Shown piece by piece: positions 50,611 to 59,444 of a stretch of DNA of 64,000 nt. The notes below the pieces were generated by a model, which had not been told where the DNA came from, made no database searches, and saw only the letters and a list, made by a program, of their open reading frames with translations. The stretch comes from Chryseobacterium echinoideorum. Its GTDB lineage: Bacteria; Bacteroidota; Bacteroidia; Flavobacteriales; Weeksellaceae. How positions within the stretch are numbered: position 1 is the stretch's first letter; every line of letters begins with the position of its first letter. A program made the position numbers and the translations under genes. The stretch spans positions 434,001-498,000 of the forward strand of contig NZ_VKNW01000001.1 in assembly GCF_007474535.1 (NCBI RefSeq). The letters run 5' to 3'.

Positions 50611-51654
50611 ATGATAAATGCAATCGGCTTAATGTCCGGAACAAGTCTGGATGGTCTTGATATTTGCTTCGCCCAATTCCTGAAAGAAGATTCCGGATGG
50701 AAATTCACTATTTTAAAAGCTGAAACTGTTTCTTATCCCGAAGTTTTAGAAAATCAGCTGAGAAATGCAATTCATTTATCGTCACAAAATTTGCTGGCTC
50801 TGCATTCGGAATATGGTTTTTATCTTGGTAAAGAAGTGAAAAAATTCTTTTCAAAAAACAATATAGAAAAAGTTGATCTTATTGCTTCACATGGTCATAC
50901 CGTATTTCATCAGCCCGATAGAAAATTTACATTGCAGATTGGAGACGGGCGGGCTATAAAGCTTGAAACCGGGCTTCCTGTTGTCTGCGATTTTCGTTCT
51001 CAGGATGTTTTGATGGGCGGAAATGGAGCTCCTTTAGTTCCGATTGGAGATGAATTTCTTTTTTCAGAATATGATGCCTGTGTCAATCTGGGTGGATTTT
51101 CAAATATTTCATTTAAAATAAATAACGCTAGAATAGCTTTTGATATTTGTCCGGTCAATATTGTTTTGAATCAATTTGCACAAATTGCTGGAAAAAAATT
51201 TGATGAAAACGGAAATTTGGCGCAGAAAGGTACTGTTGATCATCTTCTTTTGGAAAAACTCAATAATATAGATTTCTATTCCCTGGCTTATCCTAAATCT
51301 TTAGGAATAGAATTCTGTAATGCAGAAATTTTCCCTTTGTTTTGTGAGAAAGATTATTTAGATGTTTTAGCAACATATACAGAGCATGCTGCACATCAGA
51401 TTTCGAAAATTCTTAATAAATATAAACTTAAAAAAGTGCTTTTTACAGGTGGTGGAACGTACAACAGCTTTTTAATTGAAAGAATTAAAATTAAGACATC
51501 ATCTCAAATCGTTATTCCTGAAAAAGAAATTATTGATTTCAAAGAAGCGCTAATTTTTGCGTTTATGGGAGTTTTGAGATATAGAAACGAAATCAACATC
51601 CTGTCTTCTGCTACAGGAAGTTTCTGCGATCACAGCTCAGGAATTTTGGCATAA
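50611..51654 (+). CDS. anmK: Anhydro-N-acetylmuramic acid kinase
   Basis: Protein of 347 residues from ATG 50611, which gives the family start INAIGLMSGTSLDGLD; an upstream in-frame ATG at 50524 lies inside lptC and is rejected. VDLIASHGHTVFHQP (about residues 88-102), ICPVNIVLN and VLFTGGGTYN are also typical. It phosphorylates and opens anhydroMurNAc for recycling of cell wall. It is 4 bases after the lptC stop codon. Confidence 0.93.
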   Translation: MINAIGLMSGTSLDGLDICFAQFLKEDSGWKFTILKAETVSYPEVLENQLRNAIHLSSQNLLALHSEYGFYLGKEVKKFFSKNNIEKVDLIASHGHTVFHQPDRKFTLQIGDGRAIKLETGLPVVCDFRSQDVLMGGNGAPLVPIGDEFLFSEYDACVNLGGFSNISFKINNARIAFDICPVNIVLNQFAQIAGKKFDENGNLAQKGTVDHLLLEKLNNIDFYSLAYPKSLGIEFCNAEIFPLFCEKDYLDVLATYTEHAAHQISKILNKYKLKKVLFTGGGTYNSFLIERIKIKTSSQIVIPEKEIIDFKEALIFAFMGVLRYRNEINILSSATGSFCDHSSGILA

Positions 51655-51656
51655 AA

Positions 51657-51681
51657 AAACCTTCATTGCTGAAGGTTTCTA
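51657..51681. terminator. Terminator between convergent genes anmK and SRPBCC
   Basis: AAACCTTC pairs with GAAGGTTT around a 6-base loop. On the minus strand a T run of seven follows, so it serves mainly the SRPBCC gene; on the plus strand only TTT follows. Confidence 0.65.
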
Positions 51682-51683
51682 GA

Positions 51684-52073
51684 TTATTTATAAGCTTCAA
51701 TCTTATCCGTTAAAGTATTGATAAAATTCTGAAGAGGTTTTTCTACCATCATTTTGATAAAAGGGTTGAATTTTCCTTCAAAAAGCATCTGAACTTCTGT
51801 CTGATTTTCGTTCAGCGGTTTCAATGTCGCAGTCAGTGCAAAATCCAGACTTGAACTTGCTGATTTTAATACTGCTTTTTCGTCGGTAACTTCGTCAATT
51901 TTTAAAGCAATTTCCGGCATTCCCTGAAGTCCGAATTTAAAGCCGTCTTCTCTGGTTTCAAACTTCTGAAGACCATCCGGCATAAATTCTTTATAATTTT
52001 CCGGAGATTTAAGCAGTTCAGATAAGTCTTTAGATGATTTATTGACAATAATCTTTCGTCCTTCTAAATTCAT
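51684..52073 (-). CDS. SRPBCC (START-like) superfamily protein
   Basis: Protein of 129 residues. The pattern of a first strand, then helices, SPENYKEFMPDGLQKFET, and a long final helix PLQNFINTLTDKIEAYK suits the SRPBCC fold, which binds hydrophobic ligands. The function is unknown. It is divergent from the NUDIX gene with a 29-base gap. Confidence 0.65.
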   Translation of the reverse strand: MNLEGRKIIVNKSSKDLSELLKSPENYKEFMPDGLQKFETREDGFKFGLQGMPEIALKIDEVTDEKAVLKSASSSLDFALTATLKPLNENQTEVQMLFEGKFNPFIKMMVEKPLQNFINTLTDKIEAYK

Positions 52074-52102
52074 TTTTTATTTTTGTATTTAAATTATTAC
52101 AA

Positions 52103-52711
52103 ATGTATAAAGTTTTTGTGAACGAAAAAAAATTATTAATATCTAAGAACCCCGAAAACTTAGAGAAAATCCTTCCATTTGAAAATTTTACCACTTTTGA
52201 GATTGCGTTGGATCTTCTTCAGAATACTTCTACATCAGAACTGAATGTTTACGGAGAAAATATTGATGAAATTTGGGAGTCATTTAAAAAACTTTTCAAA
52301 ATTATAGAGGCTGCAGGTGGAATTGTAAATAATCCTTCGGGCGAAATTTTATTTATTAAAAGACTCGGAAAATGGGATCTTCCAAAAGGTAAAATGGAAA
52401 AAGGAGAATCGCGTGAAGAATCTGCAGTGAGAGAAATTGAGGAAGAAACAGGTCTCAGAAATGTGCTGCTAAAAGATTTTATCAATACAACTTATCATAT
52501 TTACACAGAAAGAAACGGCGAGCAGGTTTTAAAATATACCCATTGGTTTGAAATGTACTTTGATGGAGAAGACACATCGAAGCCGCAAATAGAGGAGGGG
52601 ATTACTGAAGTAGCATGGAAGAATGAATTGGAGATAGAGCGAGAAGTTTTTCCCAGTACTTTCAAAAATATACAATTGATCATTAATGAATTGTTCAGTA
52701 AAAAAGCATGA
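52103..52711 (+). CDS. NUDIX hydrolase
   Basis: Protein of 202 residues. The NUDIX box reads GKMEKGESREESAVREIEEE (about residues 98-117) followed by TGL, a complete Gx5Ex7REUxEExGU match. The first about 75 residues are an extra domain with no match in my knowledge. The substrate is not predictable, perhaps a nucleoside diphosphate derivative. TATTTTTG at 52078-52085 is a likely -7 element. Confidence 0.88.
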   Translation: MYKVFVNEKKLLISKNPENLEKILPFENFTTFEIALDLLQNTSTSELNVYGENIDEIWESFKKLFKIIEAAGGIVNNPSGEILFIKRLGKWDLPKGKMEKGESREESAVREIEEETGLRNVLLKDFINTTYHIYTERNGEQVLKYTHWFEMYFDGEDTSKPQIEEGITEVAWKNELEIEREVFPSTFKNIQLIINELFSKKA

Positions 52712-52732
52712 CTCACAATTGAATTATAAAAA

Positions 52733-52765
52733 TATCCCCGATTTAGAAATTCTAAATCGGGGATA
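52733..52765. terminator. Long inverted repeat after the NUDIX gene
   Basis: A nearly continuous palindrome (TATCCCCGATTTAGAA with its complement) forms a stem of about 15 pairs with a tiny loop. No strong T run follows on the plus strand, so it may instead be a bidirectional weak terminator between convergent genes. Confidence 0.5.
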
Positions 52766-52800
52766 ATATTTTAAAAATTAACTTTTTTCTGTGTTAGATA

Positions 52801-53475
52801 TTAGTTTCCTCCAAATTTGAAGCCTACACCAATTTGGAAAAAACTATTTTTCAATGTCTCGTTTCCTTCTGGATTTTTAATTAAATTAGAAACGCCAAGA
52901 TTATATCTTGCATCAAAAAATAACCCATTTTCCAAAGTGTATTCAGCACCAACAAAAGGAGCTAAATTTAAGGTGTTCATGTTGTCTTTAACATCTTCTG
53001 TAGTGCTTTCTGTTTGTGTTGCCGACTGTCCTAATCCAGATCCTGTTGCGGTTATTTCAGCTTCTACTTTTGCAGAAGTAATGATACCCACATTAAGACC
53101 TAAACCAAATGCTAAATTTTCAGTTGCATAATATTTAGCACTTACAGGTATTTGTACTGTACCAAATTTCCAGTTTGTTTTTTCAACTGCTGAAATAGTG
53201 ATTCCAGAATCAGTATAAGAAAATGATTCTTCTTGTTTTCCACCAAGAGGAGAATATAAGACTTCACCTTGTACAGCAAATTTATCATTGAATTTATATT
53301 CAGCCATTGCTCCTACATAGAATGTTGATTTAGAATCAAATTTATAAGATTCTCCATCTCCTTCAGCCTTAAGCATTGATAAAGAATAACCTGCTTTTGG
53401 ACCAAATTTAAATTCCTGAGCTTTTAATGTAACTCCTGCAACTGCAACTGCAGCAACCAGTAATAATTTTTTCAT
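52801..53475 (-). CDS. Porin family outer-membrane protein
   Basis: Protein of 224 residues with signal peptide (residues 1-19, VAVAGVTLKAQ). KFGPKAGYSLSML near the start and strands such as KFAVQGEVLYSPLGGK and ending FFQIGVGFKFGGN mark an eight-stranded barrel of the outer-membrane beta-barrel family (OMP_b-brl). The function is unknown. It has its own promoter. Confidence 0.82.
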   Translation of the reverse strand: MKKLLLVAAVAVAGVTLKAQEFKFGPKAGYSLSMLKAEGDGESYKFDSKSTFYVGAMAEYKFNDKFAVQGEVLYSPLGGKQEESFSYTDSGITISAVEKTNWKFGTVQIPVSAKYYATENLAFGLGLNVGIITSAKVEAEITATGSGLGQSATQTESTTEDVKDNMNTLNLAPFVGAEYTLENGLFFDARYNLGVSNLIKNPEGNETLKNSFFQIGVGFKFGGN

Positions 53476-53505
53476 AGTTTCAAATTTTTATAATAATTTT
53501 CAGGC

Positions 53506-53536
53506 ACCAAATATATCACTTTTTATAGAAGTGCAA
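53506..53536 (-). promoter_or_regulatory. Promoter of the porin-family gene
   Basis: On the minus strand TTG (53534-53536), 20 bases, then TATATTTG (53506-53513): consensus match 31 bases upstream of the start codon. Confidence 0.7.
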
Positions 53537-53581
53537 AACATTTTTTTAAAAATTTGAAAACTTATGTGTATTTAACAAAAC

Positions 53582-54538
53582 TTATTCCCGATTTCTCTTT
53601 TCTTCTTCGTTGTACGCCAGTATAATTTTCTTTACTACAGGGTGTCTCACTACATCTTCCTCAGTTAGATAGACAAAACCTATTTCTTTTACGTCTTTCA
53701 GGATTCTCATGGCTTCTTTCAGCCCAGAATGCTGTTTGGGTGGCAAATCAATCTGTGTAGGATCTCCTGTAATGATAAATTTGGCATTCATTCCCATTCT
53801 TGTAAGAAACATTTTCATTTGGGCGTGGGTGGTGTTTTGTGCCTCATCTAAAATAACAAAAGCATCATCCAGAGTTCGTCCTCTCATAAAAGCCAAGGGT
53901 GCAACTTCAATCACTTTCTTTTCTATAAATCCTTCAAGCTTCTCATGCGGAATCATATCACGCAAGGCATCATATAAAGGCTGCAAGTAAGGATCTAGTT
54001 TTTCTTTTAAGTCTCCCGGTAAAAAACCGAGACTTTCGCCGGCTTCTACAGCAGGTCTGGTAAGAATAATTCTTTTGACTTCCTTATCACGCAATGCTTT
54101 TGCTGCCAAAGCAACACTGGTATATGTTTTACCGGTTCCGGCTGGTCCAATGGCAAAAACCATGTCTTTTTTCTCGGTTTCTTTAACGAGTTTTTTAAGA
54201 TTGGTAGTTTTAGCTTTGATAATTTTTCCGTTGACCCCTTTTACAATAATATCCTGATCAAAAACAAGCTGTTTCTCGTTTTCATCTTTGATGTTTAATA
54301 TATTTTCTACATCTTTCAGCTCAATAGAATTATTTTGTGAAATATAAGAAACAATATCATCAAGTTTTTTTCTGAATATATCTAAAGCCTCCTGATTTCC
54401 CATGGCAAAGATAAAATGATCTCTTCCGGTAATTTTGAGTGTAGGGAAGCTGGATTTGATTAAATTGAAATATTGGTTATTAACTCCGTAAAAGTTTTTT
54501 GCATCAATACCTTCTAAATCGTACGTTAATTCAAACAT
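53582..54538 (-). CDS. PhoH family ATPase
   Basis: Protein of 318 residues. Walker A is GPAGTGKTYTSVAL (about residues 137-150) and Walker B is FVILDEAQNTTHAQMKMFL, the hallmarks of PhoH. An N-terminal KH-like part lies ahead (ITGRDHFIFAMGNQEALDIF). PhoH is a cytoplasmic ATPase often linked with RNA metabolism and phosphate starvation. It is divergent from the SAM hydrolase gene. Confidence 0.93.
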   Translation of the reverse strand: MFELTYDLEGIDAKNFYGVNNQYFNLIKSSFPTLKITGRDHFIFAMGNQEALDIFRKKLDDIVSYISQNNSIELKDVENILNIKDENEKQLVFDQDIIVKGVNGKIIKAKTTNLKKLVKETEKKDMVFAIGPAGTGKTYTSVALAAKALRDKEVKRIILTRPAVEAGESLGFLPGDLKEKLDPYLQPLYDALRDMIPHEKLEGFIEKKVIEVAPLAFMRGRTLDDAFVILDEAQNTTHAQMKMFLTRMGMNAKFIITGDPTQIDLPPKQHSGLKEAMRILKDVKEIGFVYLTEEDVVRHPVVKKIILAYNEEEKRNRE

Positions 54539-54662
54539 GCAAATATTTTTTTAGTTCTTAAATTTAATAGTTTTTTTGTGATTTTCGTTAAAATTCTTAT
54601 CCACAAATTTTATTCCTTTCCTTTTATTTTAAATAAATTTGCAGTTCTACACTTTATATCTC

Positions 54663-55490
54663 ATGTCAATTATTACCCTCACTTCAGATTTCGGACGCAT
54701 AGACTACAGAGTTTCAGCAATGAAAGGCAAAATCCTGTCCTTAAACAACGAAGTCATAACAGTTGATATTACGCATGACGTTCAGGCACACAATTTAATT
54801 CAGACTTCTTATATCGTAAGAAATGCATACAAATATTTTCCTAAAGGTACTATTCATGTGATTTCGGTTGACAGTTTTTTTCACAAGTCAAGAAAAAATA
54901 TCGTGTATAAAGCCGACGGATCTTATTTTATTGCCGCAGACAACGGACTGTTAAGCCTTGTTTTTTTTGATATTAAACCGGAAGCTATTTATGAAATTAC
55001 CCTGAATAACCGTTTTGATGATATTATCAACTTTACTTCCACAGATGTTTTTATTCCTGTTGCAGTGCATCTGGCAAACGGCGGTCTTCCTGAAGTGATT
55101 GGGCGAAAAATAGATGCTGCAAGGCAGCTCCTGTTTCCTAAACCTGTTTTTAATGAAAATGAGAGAATGATTATCGGTGAAGTAATGTATATTGATAATT
55201 TCGGAAATATAATATCAAATGTCAGCAGAGATTTTTTTGAAGCTTTAGCAAAAGGTTTCGAAAATTTTACAATCAAATTCAGAAATCTAAGTCTTTCAAA
55301 AATCTATTCAAGCCATTGTGAAGTAGTCGCAGACTGGGAAAGAGAAACGGAATATCACGGGCAATCTGCAGCTATCTTCAATGACAGCGGACAATTGGAA
55401 CTCACTATTTACAAAGGGAGTAAGAAGAATGGTGCTAAAACACTTTTTGGACTCAATGTTGGCGAAAATATCTACATCGAATTTTTCTAA
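54663..55490 (+). CDS. SAM hydrolase family (DUF62) protein
   Basis: Protein of 275 residues from ATG 54663; an upstream in-frame ATG at 54639 precedes a non-family octapeptide. SIITLTSDFGRIDYRVSAMK (residues 2-21) is the diagnostic start of the SAM-dependent halogenase/SAM hydrolase family. VDITHDVQAHN (about 36-46) and a FVADNGLL-like segment follow. The hydrolase splits S-adenosylmethionine into adenosine and methionine; halogenase is less likely as no associated pathway is seen. A -7 element TAAATTTG lies at 54634-54641. Confidence 0.88.
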   Translation: MSIITLTSDFGRIDYRVSAMKGKILSLNNEVITVDITHDVQAHNLIQTSYIVRNAYKYFPKGTIHVISVDSFFHKSRKNIVYKADGSYFIAADNGLLSLVFFDIKPEAIYEITLNNRFDDIINFTSTDVFIPVAVHLANGGLPEVIGRKIDAARQLLFPKPVFNENERMIIGEVMYIDNFGNIISNVSRDFFEALAKGFENFTIKFRNLSLSKIYSSHCEVVADWERETEYHGQSAAIFNDSGQLELTIYKGSKKNGAKTLFGLNVGENIYIEFF

Positions 55491-55553
55491 AATTATCTAT
55501 TTCATAAAAAAACCGATTTTTTTTATATATTTGTCAAAATCTAAAATTTAAAA

Positions 55554-56864
55554 ATGGCAGAATACAAATTATTGCTTCCTTCGATGGGAGAAGGCGTGAT
55601 GGAAGCTACAGTGATCACCTGGTTGTTCAACGAAGGAGATCAGGTAAAAGAAGATGATTCGGTAGTAGAAATTGCAACAGATAAAGTAGATTCAGACGTT
55701 CCGACACCGGTTTCGGGGAAAATCGTAAAAATTCTGAAGCAAAAGGATGAGGTTGCAAAAGTGGGTGAAGCCATCGCTATTTTAGAGATTGAAGGTGAAG
55801 GTGGAAATGCATCTGCAGAAGAAGTAAAAGCTGAAACGGCTTTAGCTCCTGACTCTGAAACCTTAAAAACTATTGAAGAACCATTAAAATCGGCTGCTCC
55901 GACTGAGTTTTCGGGAGATCTTTATCTGTCTCCACTGGTAAAATCTATTGCGCAGCAGGAAAATATTTCTGAAACTGAACTGAAATCCATCAAAGGAAGC
56001 GGTTTAGAAGGAAGAATTACCAAAGAAGATATTTTAGCATACGTTAAAAACAGAGGAAATCAGCCAGCTACTCAAGTTGCGCCTGTTCAGCAGTCGGCTC
56101 CTGTTTCTCAGCCTGTAACTCCATCTGCTCCGGCATCTACTATTACTGCTGCCGCAGGTGATGAGATTATACCGATGGACAGAATGAGAAAAATCATTGC
56201 TGAAAATATGGTGAAAGCCAAGCAGATTGCACCGCACGTGACCTCTTTCATAGAAACTGATGTTACCAATGTTGTAAAATGGAGAAACAAAAACAAATCT
56301 CTTTTTGAAAAACGTGAAGGCGAAAAACTGACTTTCATGCCTATTTTCGTAAGAGCAGTTGTAAAGGCAATCCAGGATTTTCCTATGATTAATGTTTCTA
56401 TTAACGGTGAAAATATCATCAAAAAGAAAAACATCAATATCGGTATGGCAACCGCTTTACCGGACGGAAATCTTATTGTTCCTGTCATTAAAAACGCAGA
56501 CCAGCTTTCATTATCAGGATTGGCAAAAGCGATCAATGACCTGGCTTACAGAGCAAGAAATAAAAAATTAAAACCTGAAGATACTCAAGGAGCTACTTAC
56601 ACGATTTCAAACGTAGGAAGTTTTGGAAATCTTATGGGAACGCCAATTATTCCTCAGCCTCAGGTTGCCATTTTAGCAATAGGTGCTATTGTAAAAAAAC
56701 CTGCAGTTCTTGAAACTCCTGATGGAGATGTTATAGCAATCAGAAACTTAATGTTCATGTCTCACTCTTATGATCACAGAGTGGTTGATGGTTCTTTAGG
56801 CGGAATGATGTTGAAGCATGTTCACGATTATCTTGAAAACTGGGATCTGAACACAGAAATATAA
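55554..56864 (+). CDS. 2-oxo acid dehydrogenase E2 component (acyltransferase)
   Basis: Protein of 436 residues. The N-terminal lipoyl domain has EIATDKVDSDVPTP (about residues 38-51, lipoyl Lys), a Pro/Ala/Gln-rich linker follows, then an E3/E1-binding domain (YLSPLVKSIAQQENI, about 123-137), a second linker, and the catalytic domain ending with SYDHRVVDGSLGG (catalytic His near residue 407). It is probably a branched-chain 2-oxo acid dehydrogenase E2, though the substrate cannot be fixed from sequence alone. E1 and E3 genes are not adjacent. Confidence 0.9.
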   Translation: MAEYKLLLPSMGEGVMEATVITWLFNEGDQVKEDDSVVEIATDKVDSDVPTPVSGKIVKILKQKDEVAKVGEAIAILEIEGEGGNASAEEVKAETALAPDSETLKTIEEPLKSAAPTEFSGDLYLSPLVKSIAQQENISETELKSIKGSGLEGRITKEDILAYVKNRGNQPATQVAPVQQSAPVSQPVTPSAPASTITAAAGDEIIPMDRMRKIIAENMVKAKQIAPHVTSFIETDVTNVVKWRNKNKSLFEKREGEKLTFMPIFVRAVVKAIQDFPMINVSINGENIIKKKNINIGMATALPDGNLIVPVIKNADQLSLSGLAKAINDLAYRARNKKLKPEDTQGATYTISNVGSFGNLMGTPIIPQPQVAILAIGAIVKKPAVLETPDGDVIAIRNLMFMSHSYDHRVVDGSLGGMMLKHVHDYLENWDLNTEI

Positions 56865-56908
56865 GGAATGAATTGTTGGTAATAATTGATGTTACTGATT
56901 TTAAATAT

Positions 56909-56937
56909 AAACCTTCGATTTTTTCGGAGGTTTTTTT
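56909..56937 (+). terminator. Terminator of the E2 gene
   Basis: AAACCTTCGA pairs with TCGGAGGTTT (one mismatch) and is followed by a T run. Confidence 0.7.
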
Positions 56938-57135
56938 GTTAAATATTTTTCTAAAATTATGATAAAAAAAGTAAAAAGGAAAAGTCCGTCTGTTTAGTTT
57001 AAAATATAAATAAATCCAGATATAAACCTTGATCAGGGAGAATGGAATAAGCTCAAAGTTATAAAGCAGTTTGATCATTGATAATATTCCGATTTTCAGG
57101 TGTGGTAAACAGATTTGAGAGATTTTGATAATAAA

Positions 57136-57163
57136 AAAAGTTGAGCATTTTTGCTCAACTTTT
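57136..57163 (-). terminator. Terminator downstream of the GlsB-like gene
   Basis: AAAAGTTGAGC pairs perfectly with GCTCAACTTTT over a 6-base loop. The minus strand continues with a T run, so it terminates the minus-strand gene that ends at 57228. Confidence 0.7.
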
Positions 57164-57227
57164 AAACAGTTGTATAAATTAATATGCTTTCCGATAAAAA
57201 GCGCTATTTTCTAATACAATACCTACA

Positions 57228-57479
57228 TTATTTTTTTGTAACCATTCTGTAAATTGCCAGTAGTAAAACTGAACCTCCGATAGCAACCAAAAAACTTGAA
57301 AAGTTAAATCCTGATACATCAACTCCGAAAATCAGTGAGCCGAGCCATCCTCCAAGCATTGCGCCCAAAATACCAATAATAATTGTTACAATCCATCCTC
57401 CCGGATCTTTACCCGGGTGTAATGCTTTTGCGATTGCTCCTGCGATAAGTCCGAAAATTATCCATGTTAAAATTCCCAT
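57228..57479 (-). CDS. GlsB/YeaQ/YmgE family membrane protein
   Basis: Protein of 83 residues with three membrane segments: ILTWIIFGLIAGAIAKAL, then GKDPGGWIVTIIIGILGAML and GGWLGSLIFG, and a final segment. The HPGKDPGGW turn is the family mark. These are small stress-induced membrane proteins of unknown biochemical role. Confidence 0.87.
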   Translation of the reverse strand: MGILTWIIFGLIAGAIAKALHPGKDPGGWIVTIIIGILGAMLGGWLGSLIFGVDVSGFNFSSFLVAIGGSVLLLAIYRMVTKK

Positions 57480-57531
57480 AGCTTAAATTTTTAATGTTAA
57501 AAAGTTGGTTTAAATTTATTCTCAGAAGAAT

Positions 57532-58485
57532 TTATCTCTTCTTGAAGAACGAATCTACAAACTCTGTACCATTAAAAAGCTGAAGGTCCTGCATCTTCTC
57601 GCCAACGCCTATATACTTTACAGGAATCTGGAACTGATCTGAAATACCAATTACAACACCGCCTTTTGCAGTTCCGTCAAGTTTTGTTACAGCTAAAGCA
57701 TTTACTTCTGTAGCTGCAGTAAATTGTTTTGCCTGTTCAAAAGCATTCTGACCGGTAGAACCATCTAAAACCAATAAAATTTCATGGGGAGCATCAGGAA
57801 TAACCTTTTGCATTACTCTTTTGATTTTCGAAAGTTCATTCATCAGATTAATTTTATTATGAAGTCTTCCTGCGGTATCAATGATGACTGCATCCGCATT
57901 TTGGGCAACTGCGCTTTGTACCGTATCAAAAGCAACAGAGGCAGGATCTGAACCCATTTCCTGTTTTACAATGGTAACACCCACCCTTTCGCTCCAAATC
58001 ACAAGCTGGTCTACAGCAGCAGCTCTGAAGGTATCTGCTGCTCCTAAAACCACTTTTTTACCTTCAGACTTAAACTGGTGAGCCAGTTTCCCGATAGTGG
58101 TGGTTTTGCCTACTCCGTTTACTCCGACAACCATGATAACGTATGGCTTTTTTGAAGTGTCAATATTGCCTGTTCCTTTGTGCGGATTTTCCAGCAAAAG
58201 ACCGGAGATTTCTTCACGAAGAATTTTATCCAGCTCATTCACGCCGACATATTTATCTCTGGCAACCCGTTCCTCAATTCTTTCTATGATTTTGATGGTG
58301 GTAGATGCTCCTACGTCAGAGGCAATAAGTATTTCTTCAAGATCATCAAGAACTTCGTCATCTACTTTGCTTTTGCCGACTACGGCTTTAGTCATTTTTT
58401 CAAAGAAACCCTGATTAGATTTTTCCAAACCTTTGTCTAATGTTTCTTTTTCTTCTTTTTTGAAAATATTTTTAAACCAACTCAT
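57532..58485 (-). CDS. ftsY: Signal recognition particle receptor FtsY
   Basis: Protein of 317 residues, an N-domain then the SRP-type GTPase: GVNGVGKTTTIGKLA (P-loop, about residues 122-136), AADTFRAAAVDQL, DTAGRLHNKINLM, TKLDGTAKGG. FtsY is the membrane-associated receptor that brings ribosome-SRP complexes to the translocon. The usual long acidic A-domain is short. On the minus strand a -7 element TATCTTTG is found at 58589-58596, so ftsY may have its own promoter. Confidence 0.95.
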   Translation of the reverse strand: MSWFKNIFKKEEKETLDKGLEKSNQGFFEKMTKAVVGKSKVDDEVLDDLEEILIASDVGASTTIKIIERIEERVARDKYVGVNELDKILREEISGLLLENPHKGTGNIDTSKKPYVIMVVGVNGVGKTTTIGKLAHQFKSEGKKVVLGAADTFRAAAVDQLVIWSERVGVTIVKQEMGSDPASVAFDTVQSAVAQNADAVIIDTAGRLHNKINLMNELSKIKRVMQKVIPDAPHEILLVLDGSTGQNAFEQAKQFTAATEVNALAVTKLDGTAKGGVVIGISDQFQIPVKYIGVGEKMQDLQLFNGTEFVDSFFKKR

Positions 58486-58600
58486 CTTATCAATTATGGA
58501 ATTTAATTACTGTTGGATGCAGGATGTTTAGAAACCGGATAATTACAACTATAATATTATAAACATCCAGTACCCCGCATATTAAAAGCAAAGATAACAA

Positions 58601-58628
58601 AAAAACTACCCAATATATGAGTAGTTTT
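58601..58628 (-). terminator. Terminator between DUF4295 and ftsY
   Basis: AAACTAC pairs with GTAGTTT around a 11-base loop; the minus strand continues with T residues. It lies 23 bases after the DUF4295 stop. Confidence 0.6.
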
Positions 58629-58650
58629 GTATTGTAAATAAAGTAAATGA

Positions 58651-58803
58651 TTATTTTTTCAAATAAGCGTCTACTTCGTCTGCATTCATTACTTTTTCTT
58701 CGAAAACGTAAGCATCAGATTTTGATGACTTCACCATTTTCACCACTTTAGTCATTTTTTTTGACTGTCCGCTTTGTAGGGTTGCTACTACTTTCTTTGC
58801 CAT
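58651..58803 (-). CDS. DUF4295 family small basic protein
   Basis: A short gene of 50 residues reading MAKKVVATLQSGQSKKM at the N-terminus, with middle VKMVKSSKSDAYVFEEKVMN and ending VDAYLKK. It is a Lys-rich family unique to Bacteroidota and always close to rpmG. It may be ribosome-associated, by position. The start codon is 20 bases after the rpmG stop. Confidence 0.85.
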   Translation of the reverse strand: MAKKVVATLQSGQSKKMTKVVKMVKSSKSDAYVFEEKVMNADEVDAYLKK

Positions 58804-58823
58804 GGTAAATTATGTTTTATAAA

Positions 58824-59006
58824 TTACTTGATTTCTTTGTGAACGGTAACTTTTTTAAGAACAGGATTGTATTTTTTCAATTCCAATCTTTCTGTAGTGT
58901 TCTTTTTATTTTTTGTAGAAATGTATCTGGACATTCCCGGCATTCCGCTTTCTTTATGCTCTGTGCATTCAAGAATTACTTGAACTCTGTTTCCTTTTTT
59001 TGCCAT
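58824..59006 (-). CDS. rpmG: 50S ribosomal protein L33
   Basis: Protein of 60 residues starting [38 protein letters not shown] (residues 25-44) is typical of bacterial L33. It lacks the paired zinc-binding cysteines of the zinc form. It is 3 bases after the rpmB stop. Confidence 0.93.
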   Translation of the reverse strand: MAKKGNRVQVILECTEHKESGMPGMSRYISTKNKKNTTERLELKKYNPVLKKVTVHKEIK

Positions 59007-59009
59007 GAT

Positions 59010-59252
59010 TTAGTTCTTTTTAATCAATCCGTTTCTTGTAGCTCTTTCAATAGCTTCCTCGATTCCAATCTTGTTAATTACTCTCAATCCGTGAGCAGAA
59101 ACTTTTAGTGTTACGTGCTTATCTTGCTCTGGAAGGTAAAATTTCTTCTCCAATAAGTTAATTTCAAAACGACGCTTCGTTTTGTTATTAGCGTGAGAAA
59201 CGTTGTTACCAACCATTGCACGCTTTCCTGTTATCTGGCAAATTCTTGACAT
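59010..59252 (-). CDS. rpmB: 50S ribosomal protein L28
   Basis: Protein of 80 residues. [20 protein letters not shown] (residues 1-20) and [11 protein letters not shown] are the family signature. It is first in the rpmB-rpmG-DUF4295 operon. The 192-base gap upstream toward lnt is AT-rich, with no confident promoter. Confidence 0.94.
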   Translation of the reverse strand: MSRICQITGKRAMVGNNVSHANNKTKRRFEINLLEKKFYLPEQDKHVTLKVSAHGLRVINKIGIEEAIERATRNGLIKKN

Positions 59253-59444
59253 ATCTCGATGTTCTTATTTGTATAATATTTGAGGTTGCAAAATAACAAA
59301 GAAAAAATTAGATAGACAAGTTTTCTTTAATATTTTTTGTAATAATTATTTTTGATTACGGCACAATTTGTTGAAATATTTTAAAAATAACCCTTACTTT
59401 GAGGTCTTTCAAGTAAAGACACTTGTTACAGAATCAAAAATAAT

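Larger units (their letters stand above)
56865..57227. other. Intergenic region of 363 bases with two hairpins
   Basis: It begins with the E2 terminator (56909-56937) and ends with the hairpin at 57136-57163. Between them is AT-rich sequence without a convincing ORF or promoter. Confidence 0.4.

Noticed and set aside
50022..50708. Minus-strand open frame of 228 codons over lptC
   Set aside because: It runs antisense to lptC and the start of anmK, both well supported; composition is that of a shadow frame.
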